Shown in pieces: positions 15,000-23,671 of a DNA stretch of 24,874 bases. How positions within the stretch are numbered: position 1 is the stretch's first letter; every line of letters begins with the position of its first letter. The notes beneath the pieces are model-generated. The model ran no database searches. It saw only the letters and a list, made by a program, of their open reading frames with translations, and was not told where the DNA came from. The stretch spans positions 1 to 24,874 of the forward strand of contig JAGBFY010000084.1 in assembly GCA_017936245.1 (NCBI GenBank), read 5' to 3'. The position numbers and the translations under genes were made by a program. The DNA comes from Kiritimatiellia bacterium (lineage in GTDB: Bacteria; Verrucomicrobiota; Kiritimatiellia; RFP12; UBA1067).

Positions 15000-17900
15000 A
15001 TGTCGTTTTCAAACATAATGCGGTTTGTGGTTGATTTGCTCATGCCGACGGTCGGGAGTAATGCGCCGTCTGCAAAACGGCGGTCGAGTTCCACGCCACG
15101 AAGTTCCTTCTGGGCGTTTGCGGTCGTCTTGACTACCATTTGCGGGTCTTTAACGGCGGACGACAAGCCTGCCGTTGCTCTTCTTGGTGGAGATGCTGTT
15201 GCAGGGTGGCGCAGCAACGGGCATGAATTCTTGAAAAAAGAGTTTCCCGCCTCCAGTTTTAATACCGTCAATCTGGCCATGCCCGGCGAGATGCCGGAGC
15301 AGACGCTGCAGAGACTCTCCGACGGAATTCTTGATTCTGTGAAGCCCCGAATGATCATCTATATGCCGACCGCCTCAGATCCCGCTTCGGGCAGAGGTGT
15401 GCTGGACGACGTATTTGCGATCAGATCGGTTCTCCGCATGTTCGCGAGATTGCACCCGGAAACAACGGTAATATATTGTCCTGTCGCACCACGGGGGAAT
15501 ACGGTCGAGTCCCCCGTACGACTCCACCTTGACCTTGTCAATCAATCTGTGGGATGTTACATATACAGGATGACGCAGGGCGTTCCGCGGCCAAAGGTTG
15601 TCACGTGCAATTTCAATTCGCTTCTTCTTGATCGCGACGGACGCCTTTCCGGAACAATGGTCGGTAAGAACGGGTGCCTTTCTCCGCGTGCGTACGGGGT
15701 ATGGGCTGTTGCGCTCAAACCGTACGTAGATTACGCATTGAGTCCAGATGCTCCGTTACCGCGTTCGACGGTTCCGAAAACGCCTGTCGCATTCGAGACA
15801 AAGGTCACTCCTCAGTTCGCACAAATCTCAAAAGGATGGCTCGCAAGCGGATTCAGCGCCGCAAATGCGAAGAAAGGAACTTTTGTCCCTGACGAAAGGC
15901 TGGCGGAAAAACGCCGTGAATTCCTTGCAAACAGATCCCGCCACTACAATCTCATAATGGTTGGCGATTCAATCACACACCTCTTTGAAACCGGGCGTGG
16001 ACAGGACGAGTGGGCAAAGCTCACAGCTGGACGCCGCGTTCTGAATCTGGGATTTGGAGGCAACACGGTCCGGAATGCTCTCTGGAACCTGAAATACGGC
16101 GGATTCCTCGACGGGGTGACCGTGGATGCCGTATCGGTCATGATCGGCACGAACAACCGCGGCGAAAGTCCGGAGTTCATTTTTGAGGCCATAAAGGAAA
16201 TCGTTCGCGTAATCCAGAAGAAGCAACCCAAGGCGAAGGTGTTGCTCCATCCGATGCTTCCGCGTGTTAATCCCAAACATTCTGCGCTCCGCGCCAAGAA
16301 CGACAAGACTAACGCCATGCTGAGAAAGCTAGCGGACGGGATGCGCGTCGTTCTTGTCGATCTGAACCCCCTCTACGAAAACGCATCTCCTGAAAAGCTC
16401 AAGGAACTTCTTCCCGACGGCACACACCCTGGAGCGGAAGGATACAGAGTGTGGCGCGAAAAACTTGAGAAGCTTCTGCCGGCAGTCTCTGAGGTCAGAG
16501 ATGCCGCAGAGGATATTTCCTCTCTACGCTTGCTTCTGACACCGAACGGAGATTCCGGCGTGTTCCTTCCGTCCGAGGTCCCATCCTTTTCTTTCTCCTT
16601 GAGCAACTCCACCATTCGGGCCGAGATTTTCGAGGCGGAATTCCGGGTGGAGGATTATTTCGGCGCGACGGTGTCAAAGGAAACCTTTCGCAGCGAGATT
16701 TCAGCAGACGGTTGCCTTGAGCGGCGGATGGAATGCGCAAAGGCTCGCCTCCCCGGATTCTATTGCGTGTCGGTAAAATGGAAATGCGGTGGAGCATCCG
16801 GCATGGAGGAATGCTCGTTTGTGAAGGTGGCAGATCTTCCGTCCCGACCGGACCGCATGTTTGGCATCACCTCTTTTGCGAAGGATGATGCCGATCTGTA
16901 CGCCAAGCTTGGCGTGGGAACGAAAGCCATCTATTTCGACTGGCGCTCACATGAAGACGGTCGTGGCAACCTGTCGCTTGAAAAGACGGCTGCATATGTA
17001 AAATCCCTGCGCGAGAAGGGAATTATCGTAGTCGGCCATATCCCCGCCCTTTCAGACTCGGCAACGCCTAGACGCTATCTTAAGCGAAAGGCCGGGAAGA
17101 AGGACGATCCGATTTCCGATCCCAAGGCGATGTATGCGGGGATGCAGAGTTTCGTGGAGGCGATAGTGAACAGGTTCAAGGGTCACATCCACGAGTGGTC
17201 GGCGGTGGCAGAGATTAACCTCCTCGCAGGTCGCGCTCCGTATTGCCGCCAACGCTATGTCGATGTTGTGAAGCTCATCTCAAGAAGCATAAGAAAAGCA
17301 GATCCGTCCGCGGAAATTCTGGCTCTTGGATGTTCGGGGGCGGATGGACGCGAAAAGCCTCGTTTCCGTTTCCTTCAGGGGATGCTTCCAGAACTCAAGG
17401 ACAATATCGACGGGTTCGGTATAGACCAGTATACAGCGGGACAGAAGTATGGAGTGGGGTTCACCTCTCTTGATACCGAGCAGAGCGAACTGCGCGAAAT
17501 CATGACCGTTGCGCTTGACATTGCGAAGAAAAACGGCGGCAAGATCGTGGCCATAGATGAAAAAGGCCCCGCGATTGTGAGAAGCACAAGACTGTCCTCT
17601 CCGGAAGGGAGGCGTATGGCCAACATGGTCGCCAGAGATTTCATAATCCTCAAGACGCTTCCAGAGGTCCGGCATTGGCTGTATTTCCGCCCACGCAACT
17701 GGAATCCGAAAAGCGTTGTGGACTGGGGCATGTGGGAATGTGAGAATCCACGTCAGACGGTTTCGGCGTATGCGTCAACGGCGCGTCTCATGGCCCATGC
17801 CGCATTTGTCGGAGAGAAGCCTCTTCACCGGAGCATAGTGTGCTGGAAGTTCAAGAACCCCGAAGGACCGTTCGCAACCATATGGTACAACGGTTCGGCG

Positions 17901-18998
17901 CCGCTGAAGTTCAAGCTTCCAGACGATGCAAGGGTTTCCGTCCGTGACGTACAGGGGAATCCCGTAAATCTGTCCGGAGGTGAACTGCTGCTCTCGGATG
18001 CGCCGCTTTATCTGTATTCTAGCACCCTGCAAGAACTAGACCGGGTGTTGGACGGAGCCCGCTACCAGGCTGCCGATCTTGAGGGAGCGGTGGATGTAGT
18101 TGATTCGGGACGCATGGTTCTCCTTCTCCGCAATGTCAGTGGCAAGCCGCTCACAGCCAAGGTTGTTGCGGCAGACTTTGACCCGCCTGTCGATGCAGCC
18201 CTCTTGCCAAAGAGTCCGATCAGCATCCCTGCAGATGGCGTAGGCCGGGTGGAAATCGCCGCCTTGCCGAGAAAATGTTCTTTCACCGTTGAGACATCCA
18301 ACTCCGCCAAGACGAAAATCGCGGGAATGTTCCCCCTGTATAGTTTGCGCAAGATTGGCGGATGGAATGATATCGGCAAGACAGACGAAATCGTGCTTGA
18401 GAACCCGGCGCTTCAGGTGCCTGGATACGGCGACCTGAAATCCAATGGGTTATATGAGGGGACAAACGATCTTTCGGCTCGAGCCAGATTCGGATATGAT
18501 GCCGATAGTTTCTATATGGAGGTCCGTGTGAAGGACGACATCCATTTCAACGACAGGGCTCCGGCAAGGTGTTTCGTGGGCGACTGCGTGCAGTACGGTT
18601 TCGATACGCTACGGAACGCCACATCCGATGCGCTATCCGGCAGAGGCGGATGGGGCGATGACGACTATCGCTTCACCAGTGCCCTTGCGGACGGGAAACC
18701 CGTCACGTATTGTTACGGAGCGGCGGCCTGTAACCGCAACCGCATGGACAGGAGGGAGCTCGCGGAGCCGTCCGTCACTCGCGATGAACGGACGAAAGTC
18801 ACGACATACCGCGTCAAGATCCCATTCGCCGATCTGGCTCCGCTTAAGCCGGAGAAGGGTCGCGTGTTCGGTTTTTCATTCCTTGCCTTCGACAAGGATG
18901 GAGAACGCATAGCGGCTTACCGAATCGAGAGCACCGAGGGGCTTGCCGGAAACACCAATCCCGGCAGATTCCTTGCTTTCGTTTTCGAGACGGAATGA
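15000..18998 (+). CDS. Secreted multidomain esterase-glycoside hydrolase: pseudo-SGNH, SGNH, TIM-barrel GH, CBM9
   Basis: 1332 aa from the ATG at 15000 (GGGAAGG 7 nt upstream). An in-frame ATG at 14913 lies almost on the terminator and lacks a site. A signal anchor follows an unusual basic, Ser-rich n-region (hydrophobic about 36-48). Domains: (1) about 55-245, SGNH-like fold with GGDA in place of GDS and no DxxH, so probably inactive; (2) about 310-495, complete SGNH hydrolase: VGDSITH (S324), GGN (N355), GTNN (383-386), DGTHPGAEGY (D473, H476), a carbohydrate-esterase-like acetylesterase; (3) about 500-610, beta-sandwich; (4) about 615-925, TIM-barrel hydrolase with candidate acid/base E738 (VAEIN) and nucleophile E854 (IDEKG), reminiscent of GH39/GH5-like clan A; (5) about 1120-1332, CBM9-like. 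Likely de-esterifies and cleaves a decorated polysaccharide outside the cell. The passenger-like gene follows after 43 nt. Confidence 0.85.
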   Translation: MSFSNIMRFVVDLLMPTVGSNAPSAKRRSSSTPRSSFWAFAVVLTTICGSLTADDKPAVALLGGDAVAGWRSNGHEFLKKEFPASSFNTVNLAMPGEMPEQTLQRLSDGILDSVKPRMIIYMPTASDPASGRGVLDDVFAIRSVLRMFARLHPETTVIYCPVAPRGNTVESPVRLHLDLVNQSVGCYIYRMTQGVPRPKVVTCNFNSLLLDRDGRLSGTMVGKNGCLSPRAYGVWAVALKPYVDYALSPDAPLPRSTVPKTPVAFETKVTPQFAQISKGWLASGFSAANAKKGTFVPDERLAEKRREFLANRSRHYNLIMVGDSITHLFETGRGQDEWAKLTAGRRVLNLGFGGNTVRNALWNLKYGGFLDGVTVDAVSVMIGTNNRGESPEFIFEAIKEIVRVIQKKQPKAKVLLHPMLPRVNPKHSALRAKNDKTNAMLRKLADGMRVVLVDLNPLYENASPEKLKELLPDGTHPGAEGYRVWREKLEKLLPAVSEVRDAAEDISSLRLLLTPNGDSGVFLPSEVPSFSFSLSNSTIRAEIFEAEFRVEDYFGATVSKETFRSEISADGCLERRMECAKARLPGFYCVSVKWKCGGASGMEECSFVKVADLPSRPDRMFGITSFAKDDADLYAKLGVGTKAIYFDWRSHEDGRGNLSLEKTAAYVKSLREKGIIVVGHIPALSDSATPRRYLKRKAGKKDDPISDPKAMYAGMQSFVEAIVNRFKGHIHEWSAVAEINLLAGRAPYCRQRYVDVVKLISRSIRKADPSAEILALGCSGADGREKPRFRFLQGMLPELKDNIDGFGIDQYTAGQKYGVGFTSLDTEQSELREIMTVALDIAKKNGGKIVAIDEKGPAIVRSTRLSSPEGRRMANMVARDFIILKTLPEVRHWLYFRPRNWNPKSVVDWGMWECENPRQTVSAYASTARLMAHAAFVGEKPLHRSIVCWKFKNPEGPFATIWYNGSAPLKFKLPDDARVSVRDVQGNPVNLSGGELLLSDAPLYLYSSTLQELDRVLDGARYQAADLEGAVDVVDSGRMVLLLRNVSGKPLTAKVVAADFDPPVDAALLPKSPISIPADGVGRVEIAALPRKCSFTVETSNSAKTKIAGMFPLYSLRKIGGWNDIGKTDEIVLENPALQVPGYGDLKSNGLYEGTNDLSARARFGYDADSFYMEVRVKDDIHFNDRAPARCFVGDCVQYGFDTLRNATSDALSGRGGWGDDDYRFTSALADGKPVTYCYGAAACNRNRMDRRELAEPSVTRDERTKVTTYRVKIPFADLAPLKPEKGRVFGFSFLAFDKDGERIAAYRIESTEGLAGNTNPGRFLAFVFETE
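15064..15082 (+). other. Anticodon-arm-like hairpin inside the coding region
   Basis: GCCGT CTGCAAA ACGGC (15065-15081), extendable by one C-G pair, forms a 5-6-bp stem with a 7-nt loop having T33, GCA at anticodon positions and A37, as in a tRNA-Cys anticodon arm. No pairing D-arm, T-arm or acceptor stem surrounds it, so it is not a tRNA gene. It encodes the basic Ser-rich n-region of the multidomain enzyme. Confidence 0.3.
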
Positions 18999-18999
18999 C

Positions 19000-19010
19000 G
19001 CGGCATAACC
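19000..19010 (+). repeat. 11-nt direct repeat GCGGCATAACC, copy 1
   Basis: Lies 2 nt after the stop codon of the multidomain enzyme gene. The identical 11-mer recurs at 20940-20950, just after the stop of the next gene. Both copies sit in intergenic spacers. Could be a short RNA-processing or chance repeat. Confidence 0.35.
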
Positions 19011-19041
19011 ATTTGGGAAAACAGATAATGAGGATAGATCA

Positions 19042-20931
19042 ATGATTAAGAAGAAGAAAAGTTTTTGTTTCGCGACATTTGTCTTTTCTGCTGGTTTGAC
19101 GGCCGTTGCCGCCGTGTTCCCGTCGCCGTCTGGCGACCTCGCGAGCGCATCAGATTGGGGTGGAGCGTTGCCGGGGAACGATGAGCGCATCACGCTTTCG
19201 AACGGTACTTTCACGGTTTCGACCGACGTAGAGTTCGGCGGCATCGAACGTGTGTACAATACCCGTAACGCCCCTAACGTGATGGTGATAGACCAGACGG
19301 AGCAGAAAGACGTCAAGGTGCTTTTCTCAGGATTCCGTCCATTGGTCAATGTGCTATCTCCAGGACACACCAATTGGTTCAAGGGTGGATGGTTCGATTT
19401 CAAAAACGGGGAAATTCGCTTCGACAAGAATTATGACGATGACTGGGCGAATGCAAATAACCAATGTCTTGTTCTGACCGATGGCGCAATGGTCACCAAC
19501 GTTTCCAGTATGACGTTGTACGGAACAGCAAGTACAGGGACAAAGGTGTTTGTCGACGGTTCTTCGCTGTATGTCGGCAGGAACACCACGCTTTCAGGGT
19601 ATGGTCAGGCAAGCGCAAGCGAAATACTGGTATCGGGCGGAGGTCTCTTTCATTTAGGTGGACGTCTGATTCTCACTGACGGCGTAGCGTCTGACAGCCG
19701 AAAATCAACGGCTTATTTCACAACAAACAGGCTAGTTGTCGCAGGCGACGGTTCGCGCTTCATAGGACTTGGCAGTCCTACTGTGTCTACGGGCGGCAAC
19801 GGAGATTACATCCTTGTGACGGACGGCGCCTATTTTTCCGGCAAAGTGTATTTCGGCACAGGAAACAGATTGAGCACGAACAGCCTCATGCGTGTTACGA
19901 ATCGAGCGAGGGCGGATTTGACTGAGGTGCGTCTCTGTACATCTGAAATGGACGGACTGGCGGGCGGCCGCTTCGAGATACTTGACGGAGCCGTGGTGTC
20001 GAACGACAACTTCTTCGTCGGAGCGTATGCATCCGGAGCCATGGCCAACGGTGCGGCGGGGTGTTCTCTTCTCGTCTCCAACGCCACGTTTGTGACGAAG
20101 TACCTTTCCATCGGACAGGGCGTTTGCGGCTCGAACAATTCTGTCGTCATTTCCGGAAGCGCAGCGAAGTTCGATCATGTCCCGAAGCAGGCCTCGCAGT
20201 GGACCTATTTTGCGGGCGGCAAGCACTGTCTCTTTCAGGTGGAGAACGGGGCTGTCGTGGAATGGCGGCATCAGGACGGATGGAGCTACAGCACTCCTGT
20301 CAGCAACTGCACAGTCCGCATAACGGGCGGGGCTGTATTGAAGAGGAACGGCGGATTCCATACCGGCAGCGACAGGATAGTTAACTCGGGAGGCAATTCG
20401 ATAGAGATCCTGGACGGCGGCAAGCTGGATGTGTCGGGCAAGGTTCAGATATCCGGAGACGGTTGCTCCGTGGTGGTTTCGAACGGCACGCTCTCGGCAA
20501 AGGAACTCGTCATAGGGGCAGAGAACCCAGCAGGATCCATCACCGGGAACGGATTGGCGGTCATTGCCGGGACTAATCCGAAAATAAGCGTCACCAACGG
20601 AACTTTCAGCGTGATCAATTCCTCGACATTGCGGTATGATCTTTCTGATGGAATATATTCAGCCAGTGGCCATGTGCCGGTGGAGGTGAAAGGTGCCGCC
20701 ATATTTGAGGATGGGTGTTCTATAGTGATAGAGAACGCTGATGCGGCTCGCGCCGGCGCTTCCGGACCGGTTACGCTTCTTAAGGCCGATTCGATATCTG
20801 CCTCCGCCGCAATGATCGAAGCCGCTGAAGCAGGCGCGGGAGGTATGTGCCGCGTCAGGATTGTGGAGTCCGACGGACATTCCCTGCTTCAATTGCGCTT
20901 CGCCAAGGGACTGTCTTTTTCGATCAGGTAG
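19042..20931 (+). CDS. Secreted autotransporter-passenger-like beta-solenoid protein
   Basis: 629 aa with Shine-Dalgarno GAGGA about 9 nt before the ATG. The signal peptide is basic KKKK followed by a hydrophobic stretch to about residue 24 (FSAGLTAVAA). The mature protein starts 'FPSPSGDLASASDWGGALPGND', a shortened version of the passenger opening in the minus-strand 1018-aa protein. It then has many beta-turn repeats of the type 'LVLTDGAMVTNV', 'VFVDGSSLYVG', 'ILVSGGGLFHLGG', 'EILDGGKLDVSG', 'VVVSNGTLSAKELVIG'. These match autotransporter-associated beta-strand repeats. No barrel or known sorting domain is seen, and it ends AKGLSFSIR, similar in character to the KRGTAVILR end of the other passenger-like protein. 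Likely adhesin or scaffold. It follows the SGNH-GH gene by 43 nt and is probably co-transcribed with it. Confidence 0.78.
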   Translation: MIKKKKSFCFATFVFSAGLTAVAAVFPSPSGDLASASDWGGALPGNDERITLSNGTFTVSTDVEFGGIERVYNTRNAPNVMVIDQTEQKDVKVLFSGFRPLVNVLSPGHTNWFKGGWFDFKNGEIRFDKNYDDDWANANNQCLVLTDGAMVTNVSSMTLYGTASTGTKVFVDGSSLYVGRNTTLSGYGQASASEILVSGGGLFHLGGRLILTDGVASDSRKSTAYFTTNRLVVAGDGSRFIGLGSPTVSTGGNGDYILVTDGAYFSGKVYFGTGNRLSTNSLMRVTNRARADLTEVRLCTSEMDGLAGGRFEILDGAVVSNDNFFVGAYASGAMANGAAGCSLLVSNATFVTKYLSIGQGVCGSNNSVVISGSAAKFDHVPKQASQWTYFAGGKHCLFQVENGAVVEWRHQDGWSYSTPVSNCTVRITGGAVLKRNGGFHTGSDRIVNSGGNSIEILDGGKLDVSGKVQISGDGCSVVVSNGTLSAKELVIGAENPAGSITGNGLAVIAGTNPKISVTNGTFSVINSSTLRYDLSDGIYSASGHVPVEVKGAAIFEDGCSIVIENADAARAGASGPVTLLKADSISASAAMIEAAEAGAGGMCRVRIVESDGHSLLQLRFAKGLSFSIR

Positions 20932-20939
20932 CGGCGACA

Positions 20940-20950
20940 GCGGCATAACC
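20940..20950 (+). repeat. 11-nt direct repeat GCGGCATAACC, copy 2
   Basis: Identical to the 11-mer at 19000-19010. Here it starts 8 nt after the stop of the passenger-like gene and forms a small stem (GCGG cataa CCGC) with no T-run, so it is not a terminator. Confidence 0.35.
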
Positions 20951-20983
20951 GCAAAAGCAAAGATCGAATTCCCAAAATTCATC

Positions 20984-21011
20984 TTGAAAATAAAACCACA
21001 TTTGGTATCTT
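20984..21011 (+). promoter_or_regulatory. Putative promoter of the SUMF1-fold gene cluster
   Basis: TTGAAA (20984-20989), 16-nt spacer, TATCTT (21006-21011) with TGG directly upstream of the -10. It lies in the 122-nt gap before the first SUMF1-fold gene. The predicted start near 21018 leaves a leader of about 36 nt. The -10 is weaker than at the other promoters, so this is moderate evidence. Confidence 0.45.
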
Positions 21012-21053
21012 ATCAGTTGTTTGCCATTAACCTTTTTCTTAACGGAGCATCAT

Positions 21054-22370
21054 ATGGCTATTATGAAAATATTTACGAGCAGACCTGTTCCCGAGGGAAC
21101 TAATGTAGAAGGTACATTTTCCTTGCGAGCAGTGTTTTGTGCGGCATCCATGCTGACCGCTTCTGTAGTTGGGGCATTCCCTTCGCCGAAGATATCTGAT
21201 GTCGCCACAGCTGTAACGAAGGGACCGCTTGCCCGGGTGGATGTAACCTATCGACTCAGCGAACCTGCCATAGTGCTATGCGATGTATTGACGAATGTGA
21301 CAGGAACGGCATCGGGCGATGAGTATGCCTCAATCGGGGCGGAAAAGCTTCTGACCTTCACAGGCGATATCGGACACAAGGTGGATGGAGGCATGCGATC
21401 CTTCACTTGGAGAGCCGGTGCGGACTGGCCATCCAACAAACTTGATGCCGCGGTCGTCCGAGTGAAGCTCACCGCATATCCGCCGAACCGTCCGCCGGAC
21501 TATCTGGTTGTAGACCTCGCCCCCGCTTCTCGTGAACGGCACCGCTACTATGCGTCCGCCGCCGACATTCCCGGATTTCCTGAAAGTGACATTTACCGTA
21601 CGCAGAAGCTTGTCATGCGCTTTATCCGAGCAAAAAACATCCCATGGACGATGGGCGCCCTTTCGGAAGGCGAAGATTTTGAAGAATGGGCGGTTCCGCA
21701 TACAGTCCGGCTACGCTCTAACTACTGGATGGCGGTGTTTGAGATGACCGTCGGTCAGCACGCATGGTTCTCGGACGGGGAGGAAACGGCCAAGACCAAC
21801 CATCTCCCACTGTGCCGTTTCGGGACCTACAGCCAGATACGCGGAGCGAACAACCTCTATCCTGCGGAACCGTCCGCCGTTTCGCATCTTGGCCTTCTCA
21901 ATGCCCGTACCGGAATAAATTTCGAGCTGCCAAGCGAAGCTCAGTGGGAATATGCCGCGAAGGCAGGACATGGGGAGTACTTCTGGGGTGACGGAACGGT
22001 CATGTCAGTTCTGAATCTCACCAACGGCATTGGACAGGCCGTGCTGAAGATATCGGGAAACAGACTTGAACGTGCCGGAAACCGCCGTCCAAACTCCTGG
22101 GGCCTTTATGATATGGCTGGCAACGTGCAGGAGTGCTGCCTCGACTGGACTCAGCAGGATATCACATGGAACACAAACGGCATACCCAATGCTGCTGGAG
22201 CCAGCTTGGCCGACGGTGCTACGCCAGGCGTACGGAGAGTGATGCGCGGCGGATGCTACTACAGCGACTGGGATGATGTGTGCTCTGCATACCGGTACAG
22301 CTCCGTCCCTGCTGAGCAGTACGAAGACGGCATGGGATATAGGGTTGTGTCGACTTTTGGTCTAGAATGA
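21054..22370 (+). CDS. Secreted SUMF1/FGE-fold protein with N-terminal beta domain (paralog 1 of 3)
   Basis: 438 aa from the ATG at 21054, preceded by ACGGAG. An upstream in-frame TTG at 21021 has no site and is rejected. The signal sequence has an extended n-region and hydrophobic core about residues 22-40 (AVFCAASMLTASVVGA). Residues about 45-200 form a beta-sandwich-like domain shared by all three paralogs: 'VDVTYRLSEPAIV', 'GMRSFTWRAGADWP', 'PPDYLVVDL', 'YRTQKLVMRFIRAKNIPWTMG'. Residues about 200-438 carry the formylglycine-generating-enzyme (SUMF1) fold: 'NYWMAVFEMTVGQ', 'ELPSEAQWEYAAKAG' (291-305), 'RPNSWGLYDMAGNVQECC' (345-361), 'VMRGGCYYSDWDDVCSAYR'. Only the second of the two cysteines needed for formylglycine generation can be aligned (C410), so enzymatic FGE activity is doubtful; the fold is related to C-type lectins. 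First gene of a three-gene run, 18 nt before the next. Confidence 0.83.
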   Translation: MAIMKIFTSRPVPEGTNVEGTFSLRAVFCAASMLTASVVGAFPSPKISDVATAVTKGPLARVDVTYRLSEPAIVLCDVLTNVTGTASGDEYASIGAEKLLTFTGDIGHKVDGGMRSFTWRAGADWPSNKLDAAVVRVKLTAYPPNRPPDYLVVDLAPASRERHRYYASAADIPGFPESDIYRTQKLVMRFIRAKNIPWTMGALSEGEDFEEWAVPHTVRLRSNYWMAVFEMTVGQHAWFSDGEETAKTNHLPLCRFGTYSQIRGANNLYPAEPSAVSHLGLLNARTGINFELPSEAQWEYAAKAGHGEYFWGDGTVMSVLNLTNGIGQAVLKISGNRLERAGNRRPNSWGLYDMAGNVQECCLDWTQQDITWNTNGIPNAAGASLADGATPGVRRVMRGGCYYSDWDDVCSAYRYSSVPAEQYEDGMGYRVVSTFGLE

Positions 22371-22388
22371 CGTGATATGGAGGTGAAA

Positions 22389-23645
22389 ATGAGAACAGCG
22401 TTGTTTGCTTTTGTGGCTGCGGCAAGCGGAACACTTTCCGCTTCGTCCCGGATTGCTGATATCGTACTTTCCGAAAACGGAGATGAACTTGTCGTCAATT
22501 ACACATTGGCGGAGGAGGCCATTGTGGTCGCCGACATACAGACGAACTCAACTGACGATTTGTATGTCTCTATCGGCGGCCGTCACCAATGGACTTTGGA
22601 TGGAGATGTGAACAGGATTGTTGCGCCCGGAAGCCGGTCGTTCACGTGGATGCCGTCCGTGGATCTTCCATTGCAGGATGTCGATCCCGCAAAGCTTAAA
22701 GTCGTACTTCATTCCTATCCTTACGGAGACGCACCGGACTACATGGTCGTCAATCTCGCGACTGCATCGGTCGACCGCATTTCCTTCTACCCAAATGTAG
22801 AATCGCTTCCTTTTGGGCTCCTTTCAAACGGAACCTACCGTGCATCAAAACTTGTGATGAAGCACATCCGCGCAAAAGGCATTCCGTGGATCATGGGCGT
22901 TGTGGGAGAGCACACAAGGGATTCGGATGAGACCGCTCATCCTGTAACCTTGACGAACGACTACTGGATGGGTGTGTTTGAATGTACCCAGTCTCAGGTC
23001 TACCGCTTCAACGGGGACCGTCTCAACCTCACACCCCACCGGAATTCAATGTACAATTATGTTCGCGGCAACACATCGACATATTCCTGGCCGCACATTC
23101 CGGCCCCGACTTCCTTTATCGGGCATATGCGTGCAGCAACGGGAATGCCCCTTGACCTGCCAAGCGAGGCACAGTGGGAATATGCATGCCGCGCAGGGAA
23201 CGGAGAAGGCTTCTGGAACGACGGCTCAACCATTGAGCATTTTGAAAATTCTGCCGCAACAGACGTCAATCTTGACAATCTCGCCAATTACGGCTTGACA
23301 TATGACAGCAAGTATTTCACGGTTGTCGGCTCTTACAAGCCGAACTCATGGGGGCTGTATGATATGCACGGAAATGTGTCGGAGATGTGTCTTGACTGGA
23401 AGGTTGCAGATATAACCGCGTATTCTTCGGGAGAGGTCATGTCGAATGGTCCGTACCTCCCGGATGGTGTCACAGTTGGCACATATAAGGTTGTAAGGGG
23501 TGGAAATTACACCAGCACTCCAAAATACAGCAGGTCGTCGGAACGGTACTCATATGACCCGGGTTCGAACAAACAGGAGGCCGGATTCCGCCTTTGCTCG
23601 ACCTTCTGGTTTCAGGAAGAGCAGCTGGTTGATCCAATTCAATAA
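22389..23645 (+). CDS. Secreted SUMF1/FGE-fold protein with N-terminal beta domain (paralog 2 of 3)
   Basis: 418 aa from the ATG at 22389, which has GGAGG about 5 nt upstream. The in-frame ATG at 22377 overlaps that Shine-Dalgarno and is rejected. Signal peptide about residues 1-18 (ALFAFVAAASGTLSA). Residues about 20-170 hold the shared beta domain: 'LVVNYTLAEEAIVVADIQTN', 'DGDVNRIVAPGSRSFTW', 'DAPDYMVVNL', 'YRASKLVMKHIRAKGIPWIMG'. The SUMF1 domain follows: 'DYWMGVFECTQSQ' (191-203), 'DLPSEAQWEYACRAG' (256-270), 'KPNSWGLYDMHGNVSEMC' (317-334), 'VVRGGNYTSTPKYSRSSERY' (368-387), 'AGFRLC'. Ser and Thr occupy positions where FGE has its catalytic cysteines, so this copy is almost certainly not a formylglycine-generating enzyme. 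Likely a secreted binding or scaffold protein. Confidence 0.83.
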   Translation: MRTALFAFVAAASGTLSASSRIADIVLSENGDELVVNYTLAEEAIVVADIQTNSTDDLYVSIGGRHQWTLDGDVNRIVAPGSRSFTWMPSVDLPLQDVDPAKLKVVLHSYPYGDAPDYMVVNLATASVDRISFYPNVESLPFGLLSNGTYRASKLVMKHIRAKGIPWIMGVVGEHTRDSDETAHPVTLTNDYWMGVFECTQSQVYRFNGDRLNLTPHRNSMYNYVRGNTSTYSWPHIPAPTSFIGHMRAATGMPLDLPSEAQWEYACRAGNGEGFWNDGSTIEHFENSAATDVNLDNLANYGLTYDSKYFTVVGSYKPNSWGLYDMHGNVSEMCLDWKVADITAYSSGEVMSNGPYLPDGVTVGTYKVVRGGNYTSTPKYSRSSERYSYDPGSNKQEAGFRLCSTFWFQEEQLVDPIQ

Positions 23646-23671
23646 TCAACTGTAGAAGGAAGGGGTTCGAT

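Noticed and set aside
15040..15115. A tRNA-Cys gene
   Set aside because: Only the anticodon arm pairs; no D-arm, T-arm or acceptor stem can be formed, and the region lies inside a well-supported coding sequence.
21021..21053. TTG start 11 codons upstream of SUMF1 paralog 1
   Set aside because: No Shine-Dalgarno and almost on the predicted transcription start; the ATG at 21054 has ACGGAG.
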